Shown here in pieces: positions 7,159 to 15,354 of a stretch of 44,495 bases of DNA. Within the stretch, counting starts at the first letter, position 1; each line of letters begins with the position of its first letter. The stretch covers positions 1 through 44,495 of the forward strand of contig JACPOD010000005.1 in NCBI GenBank assembly GCA_016185185.1. The letters are read 5' to 3'. The notes under the pieces were generated by a model that saw only the letters and a list, made by a program, of their open reading frames with translations, ran no database searches and had not been told where the DNA came from. Origin of the DNA: Sphingobacteriales bacterium (GTDB lineage Bacteria > Bacteroidota > Bacteroidia > Chitinophagales > Chitinophagaceae). Made by a program: the position numbers and the translations under genes.

Positions 7159-7208
7159 TTTAGAGTTGTATGCCACCACCAATGATTATTTTGTATTTGC
7201 TGTTTCAT
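7149..7208 (-). CDS. trpL: trp operon leader peptide with three tandem Trp codons
   Basis: A 19-residue reading frame, MKQQIQNNHWWWHTTLKGL, contains three consecutive UGG codons (7181-7173). Three Trp codons in so short a frame, directly before a terminator and trpE, is the hallmark of ribosome-mediated attenuation. An in-frame ATG at 7238 would add ten residues (MKFCPHICGV); I cannot tell which start is used. GGAG sits two bases before the ATG at 7208, which is too close for a good Shine-Dalgarno. No clear TAnnTTTG promoter was found upstream. Confidence 0.85.
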   Translation of the reverse strand: MKQQIQNNHWWWHTTLKGL

Positions 7209-7403
7209 TACTCCACAAATATGAGGGCAAAATTTCATTTCTACAAATAATTTTTAAACAGAGAGCTAACATATCTTAGTATTTTTATAAGCGGTCAGAT
7301 TGTATATAAGATTAAAGTAGGGTCAAATTTTACCCGGAACACTTAGCAGTAATGCAAGGTTTTAAAAATTAAACTAATTTCATAAATCTTTAATCTTAAC
7401 GTA

Positions 7404-8030
7404 ATGAAACTTGCAATTTTTGGAGCCTCCGGACAAGTGGGATTACAATTAATCAAACAGGCTGTTTGGCGTGGGCACACCGTAAAGGCATTTGGAAGAA
7501 ATGTGTTTACGATTAAATTTGAAGATGAAAAACTGGAATTGATTAAAGGCGCCGTATTTGATGAAAAAGAAGTTTACGACACTATTAATGGTTGCGACGC
7601 TGTATTAAGTACACTAGGCGGCAGTATTGATGGCGAAGATAAAACCCGTTCACTTGGTATTAAAAATATAACTACCCAGATGAAGAAAGCCGGTGTTAAA
7701 AGAATTATTGCTGTGGGGACATATGGTATATTAAATATTACAGATGATAAGTTAATAATGGAAATGGATAGCTATCCAAAACAATTCCTGGCTGTAGGCC
7801 AGAAACATTTAAAAGCACTTCAATACCTGAAGGAAAGTGAACTTGACTGGACATTTGTTTGTCCCCCCGCCATTGTTGATGGTGGGCCAAAAGGGACTTA
7901 CCATCTAAATAAAAAATTTCCCCCCGCGCCAAATACCATGAAGATAAGCTCAGGCGACATAGCCCAGTTTATGCTAAACGAATTAGAGAAGAATAACTAC
8001 ATTCAATGTAAGGTTGGTATTTCTTTCTGA
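7404..8030 (+). CDS. NAD(P)-binding atypical SDR-like protein
   Basis: A 208-residue cytoplasmic protein with an N-terminal Rossmann motif GASGQVG (residues 8-14) after MKLAIF, a DAVLSTLGG strand-turn, a VKRIIAVGTYG strand and WTFVCPP near the C-terminus. This is the layout of the NAD(P)H-binding (NmrA/azoreductase-like, atypical SDR) family, which lacks the classical YxxxK catalytic pair. Substrate is unknown. It is transcribed away from the trp leader and converges on the UspA gene, ending one base before that gene's stop. Confidence 0.8.
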   Translation: MKLAIFGASGQVGLQLIKQAVWRGHTVKAFGRNVFTIKFEDEKLELIKGAVFDEKEVYDTINGCDAVLSTLGGSIDGEDKTRSLGIKNITTQMKKAGVKRIIAVGTYGILNITDDKLIMEMDSYPKQFLAVGQKHLKALQYLKESELDWTFVCPPAIVDGGPKGTYHLNKKFPPAPNTMKISSGDIAQFMLNELEKNNYIQCKVGISF

Positions 8031-8852
8031 TTATTCATGCACCACCATTACGGGTATCTTGCTGTGAAATACAATTTGCCTGGTATGACTGGGCATAAAC
8101 AATTTATGCAGTAAATTATGTTTATGGGGTACAGCTATGAGGATATTAATTTCATTTTCTTCCACATAGCGGCTTAACCCTTCCTGAACATTATAATCTT
8201 CTATAAAATGATATTCAGGTGACCAGGACTGAAACATTGCTTCCATTAAACTTGACTGGAATGGTGTATCTACGGTTGCATACTCATGATGATAATCCAC
8301 ATTTACAATATGAAGCCGGGCACCGGTAGCGGCGAGGAAACGTTTAACCTGTGTGTCGGGTACATTTTCAACCACATTTCTGAAATCAGTTGCAAGCGCA
8401 ACTTTAGTTACTTCTTTAAAACGGCATTTTTGCGGCACAATGATCACGGGTATTTTAGTATTACCGGCCACATCCAATGTATTGCTTCCAATCAATAACT
8501 CTTTTACTTTACCCGAACCTGTTAAACCCATTATTATTAAATCTGTACGGAAATTCTGCGCAAAAACATTGATCACACCACTTAAAATTCCATTGATCAC
8601 CAGGTATTCTAATTTTACCAATGGGATTTCTAATTCAATTACTTTCTTAATACTTGCCAGTTCTTTTATATTAATTTCTTTTACGCCTTCATCTGTCAAT
8701 TCAAGTCCTTTATCTACAGGATGAACTACAGGATACTGATAAGCATGTAACATCATAACTTTCGCACTAATCTGAACAGCTAATTGGGATGCATACCGTA
8801 CAGCGTTTATGGATGCATCAGAAAAATCAACAGGAACAAGAATGGTTTTCAT
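8031..8852 (-). CDS. Universal stress protein with two UspA domains
   Basis: A 273-residue protein made of two UspA domains, about residues 1-141 and 148-273. The first starts with MKTILVPVDFSD and carries the G-x2-G-x9-GS ATP-binding pattern at G109, G112, G122 and S123, followed by IPVIIVP. The second lacks a clear glycine pattern and ends IPVMVVHE. Tandem UspA proteins are common in Bacteroidota. It likely binds ATP and acts in stress physiology; the precise role is unknown. It diverges from the acylase gene. Confidence 0.88.
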   Translation of the reverse strand: MKTILVPVDFSDASINAVRYASQLAVQISAKVMMLHAYQYPVVHPVDKGLELTDEGVKEINIKELASIKKVIELEIPLVKLEYLVINGILSGVINVFAQNFRTDLIIMGLTGSGKVKELLIGSNTLDVAGNTKIPVIIVPQKCRFKEVTKVALATDFRNVVENVPDTQVKRFLAATGARLHIVNVDYHHEYATVDTPFQSSLMEAMFQSWSPEYHFIEDYNVQEGLSRYVEENEINILIAVPHKHNLLHKLFMPSHTRQIVFHSKIPVMVVHE

Positions 8853-8987
8853 AACAACTTATTTACTGCACTAAGCTATTTTATGCAGCCGCTTTTAGCA
8901 CTGATTTTACTCACTAAAAACAAAGAGTTTTATCATAAATCTCTCAACAGGGTCACTATTTTTTCGTCATTTTACTTAAATTACCGG

Positions 8988-11039
8988 ATGAAATGGTTAC
9001 TCCTCCTCCTTACCAGTTTTGTTATTTCGATAACCGGGATAACACAGATCAACCGGCAAAACATTACTATTGTAAGGGACAGTTTTGGTGTTCCTCACAT
9101 TTTCGCAAAAACGGATGCCGAAGCTTCTTATGGATTGGCCTGGGCTCATGCCGAAGACGATTTTAAAACTATACAAACACTGGTTTTATCCGGAAAAGGT
9201 TTACTGGGAAAAGCTTATGGTAAACAAGGCGCACAGGCAGATTATGTGATAGCATTACTACGTTGCCACGAAATTGTTGAAGAAAAATACAATACTTTAT
9301 CCCCTGAGTTTTTAAAATTAATCAATGGATATATACAGGGGCTGAATGATTATGCACAAGAACATCCGGAAGAAGTACTGGTTAAAAAAAGTTTTCCTGT
9401 TACTGAAAAAGAATATTTAACTGCTGCTACATTTTCTGTTTGTTTAATTACTGGTGTTGATAAAGTAATCGCTTCTGTTTTTGGGGGTAATGTTCCTGTT
9501 ATACCGGGATTTTCTTCGGGTGGTTCCAATGCATTCGCCATCCATCCTTCTAAAACAACAACCGGCGAAGCATTCCTTGCTATTAATGCCCATCAGCCGT
9601 TAGAAGGGCCTGTTGCTTTTTATGAAGCACATATGACCAGTGAAGAAGGGTTAAATATTTTGGGAGGCACATTTCCCGGTGCTCCCTGTATTTTACATGG
9701 AGTGAATGAAAACATTGGCTGGGCACATACGGTAAATTATTTTGACAAAGCAGATGTATATCAACTGCAAATGAATCCGGCCAATAACAACCAGTACAAG
9801 TTTGATGATAAGTGGGTTGATTTAGAAATGAAAAAAGTAAAATTAAAAGTTAAGGGAGTACCTGTTACAATTCATAAAAAAGTTTACTGGAGCAACTATG
9901 GAGCTACCATAAAAACTGCCAAAGGTGTTTTTGCCATTCGCATTGCAGCTAACCAGGGTATAAAAGCGCTGCAGCAATGGTACGAAATGGATAAGGCAAA
10001 AAATTTTACTGAATTCAGATCTGCTTTAAATATGATCGGCATTCCGATGTTCAACATCATGTATGCTGATAAATATGATACCATTTTTTATGTAAGCAAT
10101 GGGAAAATGCCGATTAGAAATCCATCGCCGGAATATAACTGGCGAAGTACTTTGCCTGGTAATACATCCAAAACATTATGGACAGATTATTATCCCTTCA
10201 GCTATTTACCACAATATATTAATCCGTCAGCCGGCTTTCTTTACAATACCAACCACTCTCCATTTTTGGCTACAGAAAAAAATGAAAATCTTAACCCGGG
10301 CGATTACGATAAAAATGTTGGCTGGGAAACCTATGACAATAATCGCAGTGCAAGATTTTACGAATTAATCCCCAAGAATGAGAAAGTAGATTTTGAAACG
10401 TTTAAGAAAATAAAATTCAACCGGCAATTACCCGCTACACTTTATTACCCGTATAAAATAGATTCTCTTTATTTGATGAATGCCACAGATTATAAAGGAG
10501 CAGAAGAAATTATAACACTACTTCAGCAATGGAATAAAAATGCTGCGTCTGATAATGCCGGAGCCGCTGCTTTTTTAATGTTATACAACCACCTGGCAGA
10601 GAAACTAAAAGGGCAGGCACCAAGAGCAGTAACAAAAGCTGAACTGCTGGAAACAGTTCAGCTCATAAAAGAATATCAACTTAAATATTTTGGTAAGACG
10701 GGCATTGCGCTTGGTGATTATCAAAAACTGGTTAGAGGTAGCTATGAATTTCCATTAGGAGGTATACCGGATGTATTAGCAGCAATGGGTAACGTACCGT
10801 ATAAAAATGGCATGGTGAAGAATGATTATGGCGATGCTTACATTGAACTGGTTCGCTTTCCTAAAAACGGCTTACCTATTATAGAATCTGTAAATGCTTT
10901 TGGTGCTTCCAATCATCCCGACTCGCCCCATTACAAAGACCAAACTCCGTTATATCTTCAGCAAAAAACAAAGCATATGAGCTTGGATAAAGTAGTTGTG
11001 ATGAAAAATGCAGAACGGGTTTATCATCCGGGAGAGTGA
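8988..11039 (+). CDS. Penicillin acylase family Ntn hydrolase (peptidase S45-like), exported
   Basis: A 683-residue precursor. A signal peptide is likely at MKWLLLLLTSFVISITGITQ. The mature chain begins with VRDSFGVPHIFAKTDAEASYGLAWAHAEDDF, typical of the acylase alpha chain. The autoproteolysis site is GGSNAF with Ser180 as likely N-terminal nucleophile. ILHGVNENIGWAHTVN and C-terminal GASNHPDSPHYKDQ are also family-like. The frame is open upstream to 8784, but only the ATG at 8988 puts the signal peptide at the N-terminus. It would hydrolyse amides such as acylated amino acids, lactones or beta-lactams in the periplasm; the substrate is not determined. Confidence 0.88.
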   Translation: MKWLLLLLTSFVISITGITQINRQNITIVRDSFGVPHIFAKTDAEASYGLAWAHAEDDFKTIQTLVLSGKGLLGKAYGKQGAQADYVIALLRCHEIVEEKYNTLSPEFLKLINGYIQGLNDYAQEHPEEVLVKKSFPVTEKEYLTAATFSVCLITGVDKVIASVFGGNVPVIPGFSSGGSNAFAIHPSKTTTGEAFLAINAHQPLEGPVAFYEAHMTSEEGLNILGGTFPGAPCILHGVNENIGWAHTVNYFDKADVYQLQMNPANNNQYKFDDKWVDLEMKKVKLKVKGVPVTIHKKVYWSNYGATIKTAKGVFAIRIAANQGIKALQQWYEMDKAKNFTEFRSALNMIGIPMFNIMYADKYDTIFYVSNGKMPIRNPSPEYNWRSTLPGNTSKTLWTDYYPFSYLPQYINPSAGFLYNTNHSPFLATEKNENLNPGDYDKNVGWETYDNNRSARFYELIPKNEKVDFETFKKIKFNRQLPATLYYPYKIDSLYLMNATDYKGAEEIITLLQQWNKNAASDNAGAAAFLMLYNHLAEKLKGQAPRAVTKAELLETVQLIKEYQLKYFGKTGIALGDYQKLVRGSYEFPLGGIPDVLAAMGNVPYKNGMVKNDYGDAYIELVRFPKNGLPIIESVNAFGASNHPDSPHYKDQTPLYLQQKTKHMSLDKVVVMKNAERVYHPGE

Positions 11040-11043
11040 GAAT

Positions 11044-11066
11044 AGTCCGAAAGTCGGTAAGTCGGG
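11044..11066 (+). repeat. AGTCGG-word array
   Basis: Three near-copies of an eight-base word follow each other (AGTCCGAA, AGTCGGTA, AGTCGGGA) between the acylase stop and the DUF423 gene. It is another short word array confined to an intergenic space. No function is evident. Confidence 0.5.
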
Positions 11067-11088
11067 AAGAAAGAGATTTGTAGCTATA

Positions 11089-11475
11089 TTATTTTTTTGA
11101 TATCCCGATAACGATACAGATCCAACCAAGGATGAATGACAACCCTCCTAATGGAGTTATAGCTCCAACCCAATTCATCCCTTCAATATGCATTGCTCTA
11201 AATCCGGTAAGCAGGTATAAACTTCCACCAAAGAGAATCATACCAGCTATAAAAAGTTTCCCGGCATTATTGATCCATTTGTTTGGATATTCTTTGAACA
11301 AGATACCTGTGGCAAGCAATGCAAATACATGGTAAAACTGGTAACGTACTGCTGTTTCAAAAATAGTTAAGGCATCTGCTGGTATTTTTTCTTTTAATGC
11401 ATGTGCCCCAAAAGCACCCAATACAACCGAAAGGGCCCCAATAATAGCTGCTGTTTTTAAAAAAGCTTTATGCAT
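11089..11475 (-). CDS. DUF423 family small membrane protein
   Basis: A 128-residue protein with four predicted membrane helices: AAIIGALSVVLGAFGAHAL, a second starting YQFYHVFALLATGILF, a third near AGKLFIAGMILFGGSLYLL, and a C-terminal GGLSFILGWICIVIGIS. GAFGAHALK near the N-terminus is characteristic of DUF423 (YgdD-like) inner-membrane proteins. Function is unknown. Its start overlaps the end of the shikimate kinase gene by eight bases, so the two are co-transcribed. Confidence 0.88.
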   Translation of the reverse strand: MHKAFLKTAAIIGALSVVLGAFGAHALKEKIPADALTIFETAVRYQFYHVFALLATGILFKEYPNKWINNAGKLFIAGMILFGGSLYLLTGFRAMHIEGMNWVGAITPLGGLSFILGWICIVIGISKK

Positions 11476-11974
11476 ATTGCCGGATTATTTTTTTGAAGTT
11501 ATCGTTGCTGAGATAAGCTGTATTGAAATGATAGACGGCTTTTTGGTAAAATAGTTCTCTGTCGTTTAATTTTTCACCGATGTAATCTTTTAAAGTATGA
11601 TCGGTCAATCCTTTAATTAAAGGCCGGGTTTCCTTTTCCAGGCTAAGGCGTTTTACCAGTTCATCAATATTGGTTTTTAAAAAAATCGTGATGCCATTTT
11701 GATTCATCTTATCCATATTATCAAAGAAGCAGGGAGTGCCGCCACCACAGGATAAAATGTACTTATCTTTTTTAAAGAATGAATAAAGTACTTCTTTTTC
11801 TTTCTTTCGAAAATAGGCTTCCCCTTTTGAGTCGAAGATTTGAGAGATTTTTATTCCTTCTGATTTTTCTATTTCTTCATCAAGATCATAGAATAAAAGA
11901 TCATTAGCTTCTGCCCATAGTCTTCCCCAGTAAGATTTTCCCGTCCCCATAAATCCAATTAAAAAATACCGCAT
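11468..11974 (-). CDS. aroK: Shikimate kinase
   Basis: Phosphorylates shikimate with ATP in the chorismate pathway, which feeds the trp operon upstream in the window. The 168-residue protein starts MRYFLIGFMGTGKS with the Walker A loop at residues 7-14. It has the shikimate-binding Asp in FYDLDEEIE (D32), Arg in YFRKKE (R56) and the CGGGT turn (77-80). ETRPLI near residue 120 is the lid arginine region. A TTG-N18-TACTTTTG promoter lies 41 bases upstream. Confidence 0.94.
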   Translation of the reverse strand: MRYFLIGFMGTGKSYWGRLWAEANDLLFYDLDEEIEKSEGIKISQIFDSKGEAYFRKKEKEVLYSFFKKDKYILSCGGGTPCFFDNMDKMNQNGITIFLKTNIDELVKRLSLEKETRPLIKGLTDHTLKDYIGEKLNDRELFYQKAVYHFNTAYLSNDNFKKIIRQYA

Positions 11975-12014
11975 AGTAGTTTAGTTAATTACCGAGTGCA
12001 AGAGTGTAACAGAA

Positions 12015-12043
12015 CAAAAGTATAATAGTAATTCAAATGACAA
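12015..12043 (-). promoter_or_regulatory. Bacteroidota-type promoter before the shikimate kinase gene
   Basis: In the gene direction, TTG (12043-12041) is followed after 18 bases by TACTTTTG (12022-12015), a full match to the TAnnTTTG box of Bacteroidota primary-sigma promoters. It is 41 bases upstream of the ATG at 11974 and just past the rpsA terminator. Confidence 0.7.
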
Positions 12044-12053
12044 CAACACAAAT

Positions 12054-12086
12054 AAAAAAAATCCCACCGTTGTTACGATGGGATTT
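12054..12086 (-). terminator. rpsA intrinsic terminator
   Basis: In transcript sense AAAUCCCAUCGU pairs with ACGGUGGGAUUU around the loop AACA, with one G-U pair, followed by a run of U. It begins 19 bases after the rpsA stop. Confidence 0.88.
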
Positions 12087-12104
12087 ACTTTATAGTAACG
12101 AAAA

Positions 12105-14072
12105 TTACTCTGCTTTAGCCTCATCTGAAGAAGGTGCAGCTGCATCGTCTTCCATTTTTTTCTTAAGCTCAGCAAGTACACCCAGGTCTCCTAAAGTTGT
12201 TTTTTCAACTTTACCCTGGATATCTTTTACCGCTTTTTTGGTACGAACCGCTTCAGCAGTTTTCTCTTTTCTTTCAGCATCTTTTTCTTCTGCTTTCACC
12301 TGTTCCCAAATACGGGAATGGCTTAATACGATACGTTTTTCGTTACGGTCAAATTCAATAACCATGAACTGAGCCGTTTCATCTGCCACTACTGTTTTGC
12401 CATCTTCTTTTCCAAGATGACGGTTAGGGGCAAAACCTTCCAATCCATAGGCTAAAGAAACGATCGCACCTTTTTCATCTTTACGGGTTACAGTGCCTTC
12501 GTGTATTGTTCCTACAGCAAATGTATCCTGTAAAGCATTCCAGGGATCTTCTTCTAATTGTTTATGACCTAACTGAAGTTTGCGGTTTTCTTTATCAATA
12601 CCAAGAATGATGATTTCAATTTCCTGACCAACCTTAGTGTATTCACTTGGGTGATTGAAACGCTTTAACCAGCTCAGATCGCTGATGTGAATCATTCCAC
12701 CAATACCGGTAGATAATTCAACAAACACGCCATAAGGAGTAATGTTTTTCACTAAACCTTTATGTTTACTTTCAACAGGGTATTTAGCTTCAATTTCACT
12801 CCATGGATCCTGTGTCATTTGTTTAATGGACAGGCTCATTTTGCGGCTGTCTTTATCCAGCGTTACAATCTTGGCTTCGTATTCATCATTTAATTTGAAG
12901 AATTCTTTAGCATTAATTGGCGTATTAGCCCATGTAATTTCACTTACGTGAACTAAACCTTCCACACCAGGCATAATTTCTAAGAATGCACCGTAGTCTT
13001 CGATGTTAACTACTTTACCTTTTACTACTTCACCTTCTTTAATGGTTTCTGGTAAAGTATCCCATGGATGAGGCGTTAATTGTTTCAGACCAAGACTGAT
13101 GCGTTTTTTATCATCATCAAAGTCTAATACAACCACTTTCAGTTTCTGATCCATCTTTAATACTTCAGAAGGATGAGAGATACGTCCCCAGCTGATATCG
13201 GTAATGTATAATAAACCATCTAAGCCCCCAAGATCCATAAAGGCACCGAAGTCGGTAATATTCTTAATGGTTCCTTCCAATACCTGGCCTCTTTCGAGTT
13301 TGCCCATGATCTCTGCACGTTGTGCTTCAATATCGCTTTCAATAAGCGCTTTGTGAGAAACAACAGCGTTCTTAATGGTTTCGTTTATCTTAACCACTTT
13401 AAACTCCATTGTTTTACCAACAAACTGATCGTAATCAGTAACAGGTTTCACATCAATTTGAGAACCTGGTAAGAAAGTTTCCATACCAAATACCTCAACG
13501 ATAAGACCACCTTTTGTTTTGCTGGTAACCAACCCAGTAACCACTTCGCCGGTTTTGTGTACTTCCACAATACGCTGCCATGCACGGGTAATGCGGGCCT
13601 GCTTGCGGCTGAGGTGAAGATTACCATCACGGTCTTCTTTTTCCACCACCATTACTTCCACCACATCGCCGGTTTTTAATCCTACAAGGTCACGGAATTC
13701 GTTAGCGCTGATCAATCCATCACTTTTAAATCCGATGTTGATCACCACATCTGTTTTTGTTACGCCAACCACAATACCTTCTACCATTTCGCCATCAGTA
13801 ACTTGTTTAAAAGTTCCTTCGTAAACGGTATCGTACTTAGCCTTTTCTTCTTTGCTGTAAGAAGAAACATTGCGTTTGTCTACGCTCCAGTCAAAATCGT
13901 CGTGAGCGGTTTGTAAACCACCGTAAGGTTTTGCCTCAACAGCAGTTTCTGCAGGTGCATTTGTTGTCGCTGTAGAAGCTTCAGTAACAGGCGTTACTGC
14001 TGCATTCTCCTGTGCATCAGCGTTTGAGCCTGCCTGTCCGGTAGGCTGGTTAACAATTTCGTTTTCTGACAT
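12105..14072 (-). CDS. rpsA: 30S ribosomal protein S1
   Basis: S1 binds mRNA on the small subunit and helps start translation. The 655-residue protein has an acidic, low-complexity N-terminal extension of about 75 residues, then six S1 (OB-fold) domains. Their openings are visible as GEMVEGIVVGVTKTDVVI, GEVVTGLVTSKTKGGLIV, GQVLEGTIKNITDFGAFM, GEVVKGKVVNIEDYGAFL, HKGLVKNITPYGVFVEL and GTIHEGTVTRKDEKGAIV. A charged Lys/Glu-rich tail follows. It is a single-gene unit with its own promoter (14109-14139), a 5'UTR hairpin and a terminator. Confidence 0.97.
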   Translation of the reverse strand: MSENEIVNQPTGQAGSNADAQENAAVTPVTEASTATTNAPAETAVEAKPYGGLQTAHDDFDWSVDKRNVSSYSKEEKAKYDTVYEGTFKQVTDGEMVEGIVVGVTKTDVVINIGFKSDGLISANEFRDLVGLKTGDVVEVMVVEKEDRDGNLHLSRKQARITRAWQRIVEVHKTGEVVTGLVTSKTKGGLIVEVFGMETFLPGSQIDVKPVTDYDQFVGKTMEFKVVKINETIKNAVVSHKALIESDIEAQRAEIMGKLERGQVLEGTIKNITDFGAFMDLGGLDGLLYITDISWGRISHPSEVLKMDQKLKVVVLDFDDDKKRISLGLKQLTPHPWDTLPETIKEGEVVKGKVVNIEDYGAFLEIMPGVEGLVHVSEITWANTPINAKEFFKLNDEYEAKIVTLDKDSRKMSLSIKQMTQDPWSEIEAKYPVESKHKGLVKNITPYGVFVELSTGIGGMIHISDLSWLKRFNHPSEYTKVGQEIEIIILGIDKENRKLQLGHKQLEEDPWNALQDTFAVGTIHEGTVTRKDEKGAIVSLAYGLEGFAPNRHLGKEDGKTVVADETAQFMVIEFDRNEKRIVLSHSRIWEQVKAEEKDAERKEKTAEAVRTKKAVKDIQGKVEKTTLGDLGVLAELKKKMEDDAAAPSSDEAKAE

Positions 14073-14080
14073 AAAATAAT

Positions 14081-14104
14081 CCCGAAAGGGTTTTTATTTT
14101 CGGG
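14081..14104 (-). promoter_or_regulatory. rpsA: Hairpin in the rpsA 5' untranslated region
   Basis: In transcript sense CCCGAAA (14104-14098) can pair with TTTCGGG (14087-14081), a seven-base stem with a ten-base loop, ending eight bases before the ATG. Given its place it could affect S1 translation, possibly by S1 itself; that is inference. Confidence 0.55.
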
Positions 14105-14108
14105 GTCG

Positions 14109-14139
14109 CAAAGATAGGGCAATATGTCAGAATGGACAA
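14109..14139 (-). promoter_or_regulatory. rpsA: rpsA promoter
   Basis: In the gene direction TTG (14139-14137) is followed after 20 bases by TATCTTTG (14116-14109), matching TAnnTTTG. The expected start of transcription, a few bases further on, gives a 5'UTR of about 30 bases that holds the hairpin. Confidence 0.75.
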
Positions 14140-14408
14140 GGAAAAGAAATTGGTTTTTCAGGCTCTGGAATAAACCGGCTAGCTACCCATTCACATCGAT
14201 TAAACGCTTTTTGGGAGAAATTTGATATTTTAAAAATCGAGTAGAAATACTATAAAAATATTTACAGTAATTTCCACATTTTATAGGGTAAATATACTAG
14301 ATTTGAGCCTGTATTGAGTTGCCTGCAACTATTATACTCCGATCTAACATCTTCCTTTCTGTAAAACCGACCCGCCTAAGAGTACCCTTTTACCTTTAAT
14401 ACAATGAT

Positions 14409-14606
14409 ATGAATTCAATGGAATTTAATCTGCTTTCTGATGCGGAGAAGCTTGAATGGTTATGGGATAAAAGTAATTTAATTAATGAAGTCCCGCATGA
14501 AAATTACAGGTTTATTAATTACAGGGTGGAAGAGTTTTATGTTCGGGTAAAATATCATCCGGATACCGATACTATTAGCGATATTGAAGCTATGGACGAA
14601 ATTTAA
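14409..14606 (+). CDS. Small conserved-looking protein of unknown function
   Basis: A 65-residue acidic protein beginning MNSMEFNLLSDAEKLEWLW and ending SDIEAMDEI. Composition (Trp, charged helix, then a beta-like FYVRVKYHPDTDTI) looks like a real protein. No family was recognised. The start may be 14409 or the ATG at 14418. It stands alone between rpsA and the GH19 remnant. TACCTTTA at about 14390 resembles a weak promoter box. Confidence 0.55.
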   Translation: MNSMEFNLLSDAEKLEWLWDKSNLINEVPHENYRFINYRVEEFYVRVKYHPDTDTISDIEAMDEI

Positions 14607-14647
14607 TTTCACAAAGTTTCAATACTACTAACTACCAGGCCCAAAAT

Positions 14648-15295
14648 TTACCTGACATTTAAATCTATACCTGTGTTAAGCAATATTATTGGCAAGTGTA
14701 TGTTTCTCTCTTTCCGGGAATCTAATCCGGTTAAGCCACCATTGATTACTTTAGTAATTGCTTTTATATCATCCAAATCTGCCAGCTGGTTACATTTACC
14801 ATCGTTCTATTCAATAAAAGCTGCCTGAAGACCAATAGTAGTCTCCGTAAGTAAATCAGGATTTTCCAACAACCTTGTATCACCAAATATTTTTAAACTG
14901 ACCTTTTTATAGGATTCTTCCCCTGTTGTTTGAATGGGCCCCCTGCCCCTGTACCTGAAACCATCTCCACTCTCAGGAGTTCCGTTGCCCATACGGTTAG
15001 CATATACAAAATTTGCCAGCTTTTGGAGGTTGTTGATATACTGGTTCGCTAATTCCAGTGTTTTAAAACGGGAGGGCCATATAAGCATCAACCTGTGGGG
15101 GTTGGTATAGTTCATATTTTCAACAGTAATTCTAAAGCCATTGCTTTCATGACAAACCTGCGCCATAAAATGTGCAATACGTAAAAAGGTATTAACCTTA
15201 AATGAATCACAAAGGTTATTGAAAGCTGTCAGCAAATTTTGTTGTTCAGATGGTTTAACGTTTGTGTCGATTAAATTCTGAAATGTTAGTTTCAT
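14648..15295 (-). pseudogene. GH19 chitinase/lysozyme-like gene interrupted by an in-frame amber codon
   Basis: The first 162 residues match glycoside hydrolase family 19: HFMAQVCHESNGF with the likely catalytic Glu, NRMGNG, and GDGFRYRGRGPIQTTG. The frame stops at TAG (14807-14809) after GLQAAFIE. The same frame then continues for 52 codons with NDGKCNQLADLDDIKAITK and VINGGLTGL, which fits the conserved GH19 end (NALAD...ITxxINGG). One change of TGG to TAG would explain it, since Trp is common there. So this is a freshly inactivated gene, a truncated protein, or a read error. Such small GH19 enzymes are often peptidoglycan-degrading and phage-related; no phage gene is adjacent. Confidence 0.8.
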
Positions 15296-15354
15296 TTCAC
15301 TTATTTTAATTTTTTATATGAACTGTAAAAAGAAATATTTATAAGGGCTGGTCT

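Noticed and set aside
8784..8987. Longer start for the acylase gene
   Set aside because: It would place 68 polar residues before an evident signal peptide and overlap the divergent UspA gene; the ATG at 8988 fits the family.
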